The notes beneath the pieces are model-generated. The model searched no databases and was not told the DNA's origin. It saw only the letters and a list, made by a program, of their open reading frames with translations. From Bacteroidia bacterium (GTDB taxonomy: Bacteria > Bacteroidota > Bacteroidia > Chitinophagales > BACL12), in contig JAUIHG010000013.1 in assembly GCA_030432405.1 (NCBI GenBank), positions 1 through 33,555 on the forward strand: 33,555 nt of DNA, read 5' to 3'. Position numbers and translations under genes: made by a program. This document shows, one piece after another, positions 24,304 through 31,568 of the stretch (within the stretch, counting starts at the first letter, position 1; each line of letters begins with the position of its first letter).

Positions 24304-24411
24304 GAAGTTTGGAATTGGCTAGGTGTAGTTTGCAAAAAGGGTTGCAAATGGAATGTAAAAGAGGAGCGTGGATGGGGCTTTTGCCGTGGCAAAGGGGGCC
24401 CAAATCCGCCG

Positions 24412-24419
24412 CGAAGATA
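24412..24419 (-). promoter_or_regulatory. Candidate -7 element for mdh, TATCTTCG
   Basis: On the minus strand TATCTTCG, one base from TAnnTTTG, followed by CGG. It would give a leader of about 100 bases. No -33 element is seen. Confidence 0.35.
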
Positions 24420-24555
24420 CCGATACAGGAGCGAGGCCCCGAGCACCCGCCTGGTCGGCCAGCGCTGGAGAACGGGGACCCTATCCACTACGCCTGGGCA
24501 CTCCCACATCCCGTCGGCGGTCCGTTGGTGGCTTTAGGAGCCGCCCTGCGAGGCG

Positions 24556-24563
24556 TATTTTAG
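24556..24563 (+). promoter_or_regulatory. Candidate -7 element for M43 gene pair, TATTTTAG
   Basis: One base from TAnnTTTG. TTTA lies about 20 bases upstream as a partial -33 element. It is about 94 bases before the ATG at 24657. Confidence 0.3.
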
Positions 24564-24656
24564 CGGGACGGCAAACTTTTCAGCGTTCGATGCGGTTCTT
24601 ATGCATACCGCTCTTTGGCACGCGTCCAACCACCTCCTCACCCTCTTTTCCTCTTG

Positions 24657-26201
24657 ATGAGCATGTTTCGCAGTTCCCTCCAGGCCATAGGCCTTGCGCT
24701 TTTGGGCCTCCCCATAGGCCTTTCGGCCCAGATAGCCGGCACCGGCACATCAGATCCGGCGGCCGTTGAAGGCACGCATTCGCCGGCCGGCGAAAACCAG
24801 CCCGCCCATTTCTGCGCCACCCACCAGACGGAAGCCGACCTGGCCTGGCTGCGCGCTTACCAGGCCGATCCTGCCGCCTTTGCGGAAACCCACGAGCTGG
24901 AATTGCTCCGTCGGGGCGGTATGGTGTTGGTGCCGGTTCAAGTGCACATTGTCGGTACCTCCGATGGGACGAGCTATTACCGGCTCGACCGCCTCGTTCA
25001 GTCGTTTTGTGAGTTGAACGAACGCTTCGAGCCCACCGGCTTCCACTTTTACATCAGCGGGGACATCAACTACCTGGACAACGACACCTGGAACGAGCAC
25101 GACTTTTTTGAGGGCAGCAACATGATGGCCGTCAACAACGTGCCCGGGGTGGTCAATATGTACTTTGTGCAGGACCCGGCTGGTGCCTGCGGGTATTACA
25201 GCCCTTTCCGGGATGCGGTGGCTATTGCCAAAAGCTGCGCCAACCCGGGCGGCACCACAATCACCCACGAGCTGGGCCATTTCTTCAGCCTGCCGCATAC
25301 CTTCTTTGGTTGGGAGGACGGTCCTCCACCCACCAGCCAGCAGGAGCGGGTTGATGGCAGCAACTGCATTTCGGCCGCGGACGGTTTTTGCGATACCCCG
25401 CCGGATTACGCGCCGTACCGCTGGAACTGCCCCACCACCGGGCCCTTCACCGATCCGGATGGCACCACCTTTACCCCGGATGGTTCGTTGTATATGAGCT
25501 ATTCCAACGACGCCTGTACGGAACGCTTCAGTCCCGAGCAGCGCAGCGCCATGCAGGCCAACCTGATCTCCCGGGGTAGTGGCCTGCCCACAGGCGGACC
25601 GGAGCCGGTGGATTTGGACGCCGTGACGTTGGTGGAGCCTGAGAATGGCCTATTGCCCACGGCCTACAACTACACGGTGCTGAAATGGACGCCTTCGCCG
25701 GAGGCGACCCAATACCTGGTCACCGTGGGCCTGAACTTCGGCCTGTCGGCCGTGGTGGAACAGGCCATCGTCAGCGATACCTTCTGGATCCTGCCGGAGC
25801 TCAACACCAACCGCCGCCATTACTGGAGCGTGCAACCGATGACGCCGTCCAGCTTCTGCGCGCCCGCTTCCGAGGTGTTTGAATTCACCACCGGTGAGGT
25901 GTTCTCCAGCATTTCGCCTGCCGGCGAATCCCTGATGAGCCTGTCGGCCTGGCCCAACCCGCTGGCAGACGGACAGCCCCTCCAGCTGTCGGTGGAAAGC
26001 CGCGAAGGCTTGGAGGTTCAGGTACGCCTGGTGGATCTGGCCGGCCGCACGCTGGCCCAGCGCCCATGGACCGTGCAATCGGGCAACAACCGCATCGATT
26101 GGGCGCTGCCCGAACTGGCCAGCGGCCTGTACGCGGTGGAGCTGATGTCCACCGATGCCGCCAGTCCCGGCCGTTGGACGCAGAAGATCCTGGTGCGCTG
26201 A
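24657..26201 (+). CDS. Secreted M43 (pappalysin-like) zinc metalloprotease with T9SS sorting domain, copy 1
   Basis: M43 enzymes are zinc endopeptidases of the metzincin group. The 514-residue product has a signal peptide (FRSSLQAIGLALLGLPIGLS, cleavage near SAQ), an N-terminal segment (about 25-90), and the catalytic domain (about 95-310). The zinc motif is H204-E-L-G-H208-x5-H214 (HELGHFFSLPH), and a Met-turn follows at M280 in YMSYSND. Cys-rich loops (SNCISAADGFCDTPPDY) match pappalysin-type calcium and disulfide regions. A fibronectin-III-like domain follows (about 322-415: LVEPENGLLP, YLVTVGLNFG), then a T9SS type A domain (about 425-514, WPNPLADG to KILVR). The ATG at 24657 begins the signal. 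Exact palindrome copies sit just after the signal peptide (HSPAGEN) and just before the T9SS domain (ISPAGES). A second protease follows after 10 bases. Substrate unknown. Confidence 0.92.
   Translation: MSMFRSSLQAIGLALLGLPIGLSAQIAGTGTSDPAAVEGTHSPAGENQPAHFCATHQTEADLAWLRAYQADPAAFAETHELELLRRGGMVLVPVQVHIVGTSDGTSYYRLDRLVQSFCELNERFEPTGFHFYISGDINYLDNDTWNEHDFFEGSNMMAVNNVPGVVNMYFVQDPAGACGYYSPFRDAVAIAKSCANPGGTTITHELGHFFSLPHTFFGWEDGPPPTSQQERVDGSNCISAADGFCDTPPDYAPYRWNCPTTGPFTDPDGTTFTPDGSLYMSYSNDACTERFSPEQRSAMQANLISRGSGLPTGGPEPVDLDAVTLVEPENGLLPTAYNYTVLKWTPSPEATQYLVTVGLNFGLSAVVEQAIVSDTFWILPELNTNRRHYWSVQPMTPSSFCAPASEVFEFTTGEVFSSISPAGESLMSLSAWPNPLADGQPLQLSVESREGLEVQVRLVDLAGRTLAQRPWTVQSGNNRIDWALPELASGLYAVELMSTDAASPGRWTQKILVR
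24779..24794. repeat. Dispersed palindrome, 16-base perfect copy
   Basis: TTCGCCGGCCGGCGAA equals its own reverse complement and is read H-S-P-A-G-E-N shortly after the signal peptide. The paralogue at 26212 lacks this loop. Confidence 0.75.
25694..25708. repeat. Dispersed palindrome, near-exact copy in M43 gene 1
   Basis: TTCGCC-GGA-GGCGAC, one base from the pattern, read S-P-E-A-T. The paralogous protein has S-V-Q-D-A-V at the same place with the same length. Confidence 0.45.
25913..25928. repeat. Dispersed palindrome, exact copy before T9SS domain
   Basis: TTCGCC-TGCC-GGCGAA, read I-S-P-A-G-E-S in the linker to the T9SS domain. It shares 20 identical bases with 19381-19400. Confidence 0.75.
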
Positions 26202-26211
26202 TTGCCGGCTC

Positions 26212-27765
26212 ATGGTTCCTTCACAACCTTGCTTTGTGCGGTATGCAGCAGCTGCTGCTGCCCTGACCCGGGCAGCAACCGGTCGGAATGCCATCAAGCG
26301 CTGGTGTTTGGCCTTCGCCAGCGTGCTGGCATGGTGCCCGTCCGCGGTCTTGTCGGCACAAGCCAACACGGTGGAAGACCGAATGAACGGCCTGGAGTGT
26401 CCCACTGTACCGAGCCCGGAGCAATGGGCCTGGTTGCAGACCTTCCAACTGGACGATGAGGCCCAGGAAGCCGCGCTGCGCGGCGGCACCCAGTACGTGG
26501 CCGTCAAGGCGCATGTGGTCGGCAAAGACGACAAATCCGGCTACTACCGCCATGCCCACCTGTTGGAGTCCATCTGCCGGCTGAATGCCCAGTTTGCCGC
26601 CACCGGCCTCTACTTCTACCTCGACCTGCCCATTGCCTACCACAACAACGCTTTGTGGTGGGACCAGAGCTTCAGCGATGGTTTCGGGATGATCATCGCC
26701 AACAATGTGCCCAATGCGCTGAACGTGTACTACGTGGGCAGCATTGAAAACGGCGGCATTGCGGGCTATTATTCCCCGGGTGCCGACGGGGTGGTGATGT
26801 ACAACAGTGCGGCCTCGCCCGGCAGCAATACGCTGGCCCACGAATTCGGCCACTTTTTCAGCTTGCCCCATACCTTCTACGGATGGGAAGGGGGAGACCC
26901 ACCGCCCATCAGTCAGCAGGAGCGCGTGGACGGCAGCAACTGCAACACGGCCGCCGACGGCTTCTGCGACACCCCTCCGGATTACGCCTACTACCGCTGG
27001 AGCTGTCCCGCTGCCGGTCCCTTTACCGATCCGGCCGGCACCTCCTTCGAGGTGGTGGACAGCTTTTTCATGTCCTATGGCGGCAATGGCTGCCGCGACC
27101 GTTTCAGCCCGCAACAGTCGGCGGCCATGCGGGCCAACCTCAACGGTCCGCATGCTGCGGTCGAGGGCTTCATTGAGCCCTTTTTCCCGGCGGGATACGA
27201 CAGCAGCCGTCTGCTGAAACCCCTCGACGGCAGCGTCCTGGTGCCGCCCATTGGCCAGCGCTTTGCATGGACTTCCGTTCAGGATGCCGTTGGCTACCAC
27301 GTCACCGTCAGCTACACCAGCCTCTTCAGCGCGGTGGCCGAAGAGGCCATCGTGCAGGACACCTTCTGGACGGCACTGCGTCTGCCGGAAGACCGCAAAC
27401 TCCACTGGAAGGTCAAGCCCATTTTTGAGGGCAATACCTGCGAACCCTATTCCGGGGCCTTCAGCTTTACCACCGGCCTGATCGCGCCGCCGCCCACGGG
27501 CTTGGAGGAGCAGGTTTTGGCTGCGGTGCAGGTCTTTCCCAACCCTGCAACGGCCGGGAGTGCACTGCGTTTGGATGCCCCGTTACACGGCATCTGGACA
27601 GCCACCTGGACGGATGCGCTGGGCCGACAGGTCCTGGTGCAGGAACAGCAGCTGGATGGTGCCTCCGCTTCCCGATGGAAAAGCCCGCTATTGCCCGCTT
27701 GGTATGTGGTGCAATGGCGTTCGCCTTCCGGCGAAAGCTTCCGCCAACCGGTGCTGCTGCGCTGA
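26212..27765 (+). CDS. Secreted M43 (pappalysin-like) zinc metalloprotease with T9SS sorting domain, copy 2
   Basis: This 517-residue paralogue of the preceding gene starts 10 bases after its stop, so the two are almost certainly one operon. It has a long N-region before the hydrophobic signal (RWCLAFASVLAWCPSAVLSA), the zinc motif H210-E-F-G-H214-x5-H220 (HEFGHFFSLPHTF), the Cys loop SNCNTAADGFCDTPPDY nearly identical to copy 1, and a Met-turn at M287 (FFMSYGGN). The fibronectin-like domain (WTSVQDAVGYHVTV) and a T9SS type A domain (FPNPATAG to QPVLLR, about 440-517) follow. The N-terminal segment between signal and catalytic domain is about 15-20 residues shorter than in copy 1. The ATG at 26212 is the best start, though a signal with so long an N-region is unusual. 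An exact palindrome copy lies in the T9SS domain (RSPSGESF). Confidence 0.92.
   Translation: MVPSQPCFVRYAAAAAALTRAATGRNAIKRWCLAFASVLAWCPSAVLSAQANTVEDRMNGLECPTVPSPEQWAWLQTFQLDDEAQEAALRGGTQYVAVKAHVVGKDDKSGYYRHAHLLESICRLNAQFAATGLYFYLDLPIAYHNNALWWDQSFSDGFGMIIANNVPNALNVYYVGSIENGGIAGYYSPGADGVVMYNSAASPGSNTLAHEFGHFFSLPHTFYGWEGGDPPPISQQERVDGSNCNTAADGFCDTPPDYAYYRWSCPAAGPFTDPAGTSFEVVDSFFMSYGGNGCRDRFSPQQSAAMRANLNGPHAAVEGFIEPFFPAGYDSSRLLKPLDGSVLVPPIGQRFAWTSVQDAVGYHVTVSYTSLFSAVAEEAIVQDTFWTALRLPEDRKLHWKVKPIFEGNTCEPYSGAFSFTTGLIAPPPTGLEEQVLAAVQVFPNPATAGSALRLDAPLHGIWTATWTDALGRQVLVQEQQLDGASASRWKSPLLPAWYVVQWRSPSGESFRQPVLLR
27720..27735. repeat. Dispersed palindrome, exact copy in M43 gene 2 tail
   Basis: TTCGCC-TTCC-GGCGAA, read R-S-P-S-G-E-S ten codons before the stop, in the T9SS domain. 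Confidence 0.7.
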
Positions 27766-27801
27766 TCAGCCCGCAAGGGCCTCTCCCTTGCTGCAGCCGC
27801 G

Positions 27802-29370
27802 TTACAGCGCTTCCCAGCGCAGGTCCCAGGCTGGGCAACCCGGCCGCGGGGCTACCCGCTTGTCCAGACCCCAGCCCGGTACCCAGAGGATGCGTTCGCC
27901 GCAGGCGAGGACCAGGACGTCTTTTTTGGCCGCCGGCGTGACCTTGCGGTCCGTCAAATAGCGTTTCAGGCTCCGCTTTTTACCCCCGGGCAAGGGATGG
28001 AAATAGTCGCCGCTGCGCCAGGGTCGGATCACCCACGCGGGGAAATCCCCCGGACGCGCATCCGGCGTACGTGATTCTTGCGAACGGGCATCAACCCGCT
28101 GCTCGGCCATCATCCGGGCCAGGGCGCCAGCGTCCATCCAGACCCGGTCGGAAGGGTTGGGCAGCGCACTGCGCGCACCGGAATTGTCCTGGCTGCGGTG
28201 GTGCTCCACCATGCGGGCCTTCACCTTGTGGCCGGGCACTGCCAGCACCCGAAGCCGCCCCTGTTCCATGGCCATGCGCAGGGGAGGGGCAGCCAAGACT
28301 TTCGGGAGAGTGGGTGCTGCACACGGATTGGCCGTTGAAGTCTGGCCTGGCAAAAACAGCAGCCGGTCCCGGTCCAGGACCATACGGCCTTCCGGGAAAT
28401 GCCATTGGGCTCCACTGGCGCTGGAATGCGGGGTCTGTATCCGGGCCCAGCATTCGGCAGCCTGCGCGCGTTCGGCACCCAGGCCTTTGAGCCGGCTTTC
28501 CAGCAACAGGGCTGCTGCGGGATGGCGGCGCAGGCGCCTGAGATCCCAGGCTTCTCCTGGATGGTCCAGGGGCAGACGCAGGGCAGCTGTGGCCGCTTCC
28601 AGGCCGGCGCGGTATAGGACAGCGGTTTGGGCAAAGCGTTCGCCCGCACGGGCGAGCACCCGTTTACTGCCGGGACGCATGCGCTCCATTTGCGGCAGCA
28701 GTTCCAGGCGGATTTGGTTGCGCCAATATGTGGACTGTGCATTGCTGCGGTCCTCCCGCCAGGGCAGGCCGATGCATTCGGCCGCGGCACGCAAGGCCGC
28801 TTTGGGCAGCGGGAGCATGGGCCGGATGAAGCCCTCGTGCCTCGGGCGAATGCCCGCCAGTCCCTCCACACCACTGCCGGCCATCAGGCGCATCACCACG
28901 GTTTCGGCCTGATCGTCGGCGTGGTGCGCCGTGGCCACGGCGTGCGCGGATGCCATGCCTTTGAGCTCCAGCAACCAGGCGCGGCGGGCATTGCGCGCCT
29001 GCATTTGCACCGATTGGCCCGCCTGTGATTCGCCTACGGCGAAAGCCCGAACCCGCAGGGGCAGCTGCCATTGGTGGGCCATGGCCTCCACAAAGGCCTG
29101 GTCGGCCGCCGATTCCGCGCCCCGCAGACCAAACTGGCCATGGGCCAGGATCAAAGGCATGTTCAGGCTATGCAAGGTCCAGGCGAGCACGGTAGAGTCC
29201 AGACCACCGGAAACGGCCAGGATGATGCGGCGTCCCGGTGCCAGGCGGCAGGGGCCAAAGAGCTGTTCCCGAACCGTTTCCAGCACCTGGCCAGCCGCGG
29301 CAAGGGCCGGATCGGATGCCGCATTGGCGGCAAGGTGTGTGTAGGGTGGGGGAAAGATGGCTTGGGACAC
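27802..29370 (-). CDS. tilS: tRNA(Ile)-lysidine synthase TilS
   Basis: TilS attaches lysine to C34 of tRNA-Ile with a CAU anticodon, changing it to read AUA, using ATP. The product has 522 residues if the GTG at 29370 is used. It has the PP-loop SGGLDS (54-59), the second N-type domain motif ATAHHADDQAETVVMRLMAG, and GLAGIRPR. The C-terminal TilS domain is clear: IRPWRSGDYFHPLPGGKKRS, LKRYLTDRK and VLACGERILWVPGWGLDKRV. It is longer than usual (about 430-460) because of Pro/Ala-rich stretches in the middle part (about 340-430). No ATG exists before the PP-loop; the alternatives are GTG 29370 (MSQAIFPPPYTHLA, which I prefer because tyrosine and leucine in this start recur in relatives) and TTG 29442. 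The middle domain carries palindrome copies. Divergent from etfB; essential housekeeping gene. Confidence 0.93.
   Translation of the reverse strand: MSQAIFPPPYTHLAANAASDPALAAAGQVLETVREQLFGPCRLAPGRRIILAVSGGLDSTVLAWTLHSLNMPLILAHGQFGLRGAESAADQAFVEAMAHQWQLPLRVRAFAVGESQAGQSVQMQARNARRAWLLELKGMASAHAVATAHHADDQAETVVMRLMAGSGVEGLAGIRPRHEGFIRPMLPLPKAALRAAAECIGLPWREDRSNAQSTYWRNQIRLELLPQMERMRPGSKRVLARAGERFAQTAVLYRAGLEAATAALRLPLDHPGEAWDLRRLRRHPAAALLLESRLKGLGAERAQAAECWARIQTPHSSASGAQWHFPEGRMVLDRDRLLFLPGQTSTANPCAAPTLPKVLAAPPLRMAMEQGRLRVLAVPGHKVKARMVEHHRSQDNSGARSALPNPSDRVWMDAGALARMMAEQRVDARSQESRTPDARPGDFPAWVIRPWRSGDYFHPLPGGKKRSLKRYLTDRKVTPAAKKDVLVLACGERILWVPGWGLDKRVAPRPGCPAWDLRWEAL
27895..27909. repeat. Dispersed palindrome, near-exact copy in tilS
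   Basis: TTCGCC-GCA-GGCGAG, one base from the pattern. The minus strand reads L-A-C-G-E-R in the C-terminal domain. Confidence 0.4.
28639..28656. repeat. Dispersed palindrome, near-exact 18-base copy in tilS
   Basis: TTCGCCCGCACGGGCGAG, one arm base off. The minus strand reads L-A-R-A-G-E-R. Confidence 0.45.
29029..29043. repeat. Dispersed palindrome, exact copy in tilS
   Basis: TTCGCC-TAC-GGCGAA. The minus strand reads F-A-V-G-E-S. Confidence 0.65.
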
Positions 29371-29517
29371 GGGTAACGCCTTGTTTTGCGGTGCGTGCAA
29401 GGGGCTTCGTCGGGCTGCGGGCAAGCTGCAGGAAAGGCGCAACTCCGGTCCGTCGGACGCGTATCGAACGCCTATGCATCGCCTATGCTGGGGGCCGCGG
29501 ATGCGCTTGTTCGGTGC

Positions 29518-29542
29518 TATATTCGCACCGCGAATTTTCGCG
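29518..29542 (+). promoter_or_regulatory. Possible promoter and operator region of etf cluster
   Basis: TATATTCG (29518-29525) is one base from the -7 consensus. Directly overlapping are two inverted repeats: TTCGC-ACC-GCGAA (29522-29534) and CGCGAA-TT-TTCGCG (29529-29542). Overlapping palindromes on a -7 element suggest a repressor or activator site. The leader to the etfB ATG would be about 115 bases. Confidence 0.35.
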
Positions 29543-29646
29543 TTTCAAGGGCCTTCCCAGCCCAGCGTTGTTCGCCTGCGGGCGTATGGATCGATTCAAA
29601 CCGACCAGCTTCCGCTCAACCCAGTCTCCTACATCCGACCTACCGC

Positions 29647-30381
29647 ATGAAGATCCTCGTTTGCGTCAGCAAGGTGCCCGACACCACCACGAAAATTGCC
29701 TTTACCGACAACAACACCAAGTTCAATGAGGCGGGCGTGCAATTCATCGCCAACCCCTACGACGAATGGTATGCCCTCGTACGGGCTGTTGAGCTCAAAG
29801 AGCAGCTGGGCGGAGAGGTTTGTGTGATCAACGTCGGTCCGGCAGCCAACGAACAGGTCATCCGCAAATGCCTGGCCATCGGTGCCGACAAAGCCATCCG
29901 CGTGGACGCCGAGCCGAGCGACGCGCTTTTTGTGGCCAAGCAGATTGCCGCGCAGGCCAGCGGCTATGACATGATCCTGCTGGGTAAGGAAACCATCGAT
30001 TACAACGGTTCGGTGCTTGGTGGCATGCTGGCCGAGCTCTTGGACCTGCCCTATGTCTCCCTGTCTTCCAAGCTGGAAATGGATGGCACGAGCGCCACCA
30101 TCACCCGCGACATCGAAGGCGGCAAGGAAGTGCTCAAGGTTTCCACCCCCTTTGTGGCCAGCGCGCAAAAAGGCATGGCCGAAGCACGCATTCCCAACAT
30201 GCGCGGCATCATGCAGGCCCGCAGCAAGCCCCTTGAAGTGGTGGCTGCCGTGGACGCCCAGCCGGGTTCCAAGGTGCAATCCTACGCCCTGCCCGAAGCC
30301 AAAGGCGATGTCAAGCTGATCGACCCGGAGCAGATGGACGAACTGGTTCGCCTCCTGCACGAGGAAGCCAAAGTCATCTAA
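29647..30381 (+). CDS. etfB: Electron transfer flavoprotein subunit beta
   Basis: EtfB binds AMP and, with EtfA, carries electrons from acyl-CoA dehydrogenases and related flavoproteins to the respiratory chain. The 244-residue product has the ETF beta fold from MKILVCVSKVPDT onward and the family signature near TRDIEGGKEVLKVSTPFVAS (153-172). Length is normal. The ATG at 29647 gives the standard start; the frame is open upstream but that part is leader sequence. etfA follows after 55 bases on the same strand, as is usual. The nearby thiolase (9874) could feed the same acyl-CoA metabolism but is not in the same unit. Confidence 0.96.
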   Translation: MKILVCVSKVPDTTTKIAFTDNNTKFNEAGVQFIANPYDEWYALVRAVELKEQLGGEVCVINVGPAANEQVIRKCLAIGADKAIRVDAEPSDALFVAKQIAAQASGYDMILLGKETIDYNGSVLGGMLAELLDLPYVSLSSKLEMDGTSATITRDIEGGKEVLKVSTPFVASAQKGMAEARIPNMRGIMQARSKPLEVVAAVDAQPGSKVQSYALPEAKGDVKLIDPEQMDELVRLLHEEAKVI

Positions 30382-30436
30382 GCTGCCCTGCACGCCCCAA
30401 TTCCCTTCCAAGCATCCATCCGGTAAGCACCGTCCT

Positions 30437-31405
30437 ATGTCCGTACTCGTCTACGCCGAACTCACTGAAGGCCAAACCAAGAAGAGCACCCTCGAAGCCG
30501 TGTATTATGGCGCCCAAATCGCCCAGAAGCGCGGCACCGACTGCGTGGCCGTAGCCATCGGCCCGGCCGATGAAGGCGTTTTGCAAGGCCTGGGGGCCTA
30601 TGGCGCTTCCAAAGTCCTGCACGCCTCCGGCGAAGCCTTTGCCCAGTTTCAGTCCCGCACCTACGCCAAAGCCATCGCCGATGCGGCTTCGCAGGCTGGG
30701 GCCGATATCGTGGTCCTTTCCCACAACAGCAGCGGCAAGGCCCTGGCTGGCCGTGTAGCCATCCGCCTCGACGCGGGTCTGGCCAGCGGTGTGAGCGGCA
30801 TGCCTTCCGGCGAAGGCGCCCTGACCGTGCGCAAGCCGGTGTTCTCGGGCAAGGCCTTCGCCGAGGTCGAAGTCCTCGGCGATAAAAAGGTCCTCAGCCT
30901 CAACCCGAATTCCTTTCAGCCGCAAGCCGGCGAAGGTTCCGCGGCCGTGGAAGCCTTCAACCCCGACGCCGCCCCGGCCGATGCCGAGGTGCTCAAGCGC
31001 GAAACGCTGAGCGGCGATGTGGTACCGCTGCCCGAAGCCGAACTGGTGGTCAGTGGCGGCCGTGGCCTCAAAGGCCCGGAAAACTGGGGCATCGTAGAGG
31101 AATTGGCCCAGGCCCTCGGTGCCACGACTGCCTGCAGCCGCCCGGTAGCCGACACCGGCTGGCGCCCTCACCACGAACACGTTGGACAGACGGGTGTGGC
31201 CATCAAGCCGAATTTGTACATTGCCATAGGCATTTCCGGCGCCATTCAGCATTTGGCGGGCGTCAACCAGAGCAAGACAATCGTGGTCATCAACAAAGAC
31301 CCCGAAGCGCCCTTCTTCAAAGCTGCGGATTACGGCGTAGTCGGTGATGCCTTTGACGTGGTGCCCCGACTTACCGAAGCGGTCAAACGCCAGCAGCAAT
31401 CCTGA
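30437..31405 (+). CDS. etfA: Electron transfer flavoprotein subunit alpha
   Basis: EtfA holds the FAD of the ETF heterodimer. The 322-residue product has an N-terminal ETF domain (about 1-185) and the FAD-binding C-terminal domain: SGGRG (206-210), R235 in CSRPVADTGW, GQTG (250-253), YIAIGISGAIQH (261-272) and INKDPEAPFFKAADYGVVGD (285-304). These are the standard FAD contacts. Length is normal. The N-terminal domain carries three Gly-Glu spots (ASGEAF, PSGEG, QAGEG) whose DNA contains GGCGAA, two of them preceded by degenerate palindrome arms (30622 and 30801 areas). It belongs to a plus-strand cluster with etfB before it and the bifunctional nuclease 163 bases after it. Confidence 0.96.
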   Translation: MSVLVYAELTEGQTKKSTLEAVYYGAQIAQKRGTDCVAVAIGPADEGVLQGLGAYGASKVLHASGEAFAQFQSRTYAKAIADAASQAGADIVVLSHNSSGKALAGRVAIRLDAGLASGVSGMPSGEGALTVRKPVFSGKAFAEVEVLGDKKVLSLNPNSFQPQAGEGSAAVEAFNPDAAPADAEVLKRETLSGDVVPLPEAELVVSGGRGLKGPENWGIVEELAQALGATTACSRPVADTGWRPHHEHVGQTGVAIKPNLYIAIGISGAIQHLAGVNQSKTIVVINKDPEAPFFKAADYGVVGDAFDVVPRLTEAVKRQQQS

Positions 31406-31544
31406 AACTGAGCGTGTCCCAAAGGGATGTGCAGGGCAGGTTTGGACCTCGGCCGCACTAGCCGATGAGCAGGTTTTGCGGCAACGCACGCAGCGCCATG
31501 GACCTGCAGAACGGTGCTGCATCCCGATCTACGATCCATTAGGC

Positions 31545-31552
31545 TATCTTTC
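31545..31552 (+). promoter_or_regulatory. Possible -7 element for bifunctional nuclease gene, TATCTTTC
   Basis: One base from TAnnTTTG, 17 bases before the ATG at 31569, which would give a very short leader. No -33 element is found at the right distance. It supports 31569 as the start over the longer upstream frame. Confidence 0.4.
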
Positions 31553-31568
31553 CAACAAGGACCTGGGT

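Larger units (their letters stand above)
24304..24656. other. Divergent intergenic region, mdh to M43 protease, no gene seen
   Basis: The 353 bases hold no convincing coding sequence. The part next to mdh is the most AT-rich of the area and contains TTTGCAAA (24329-24336) and TTGCAA (24342-24347), a possible inverted-repeat operator. Candidate -7 elements: TATCTTCG on the minus strand for mdh, and TATTTTAG (24556-24563) on the plus strand, one base off consensus, with TTTA 20 bases upstream, for the M43 genes. Confidence 0.4.
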
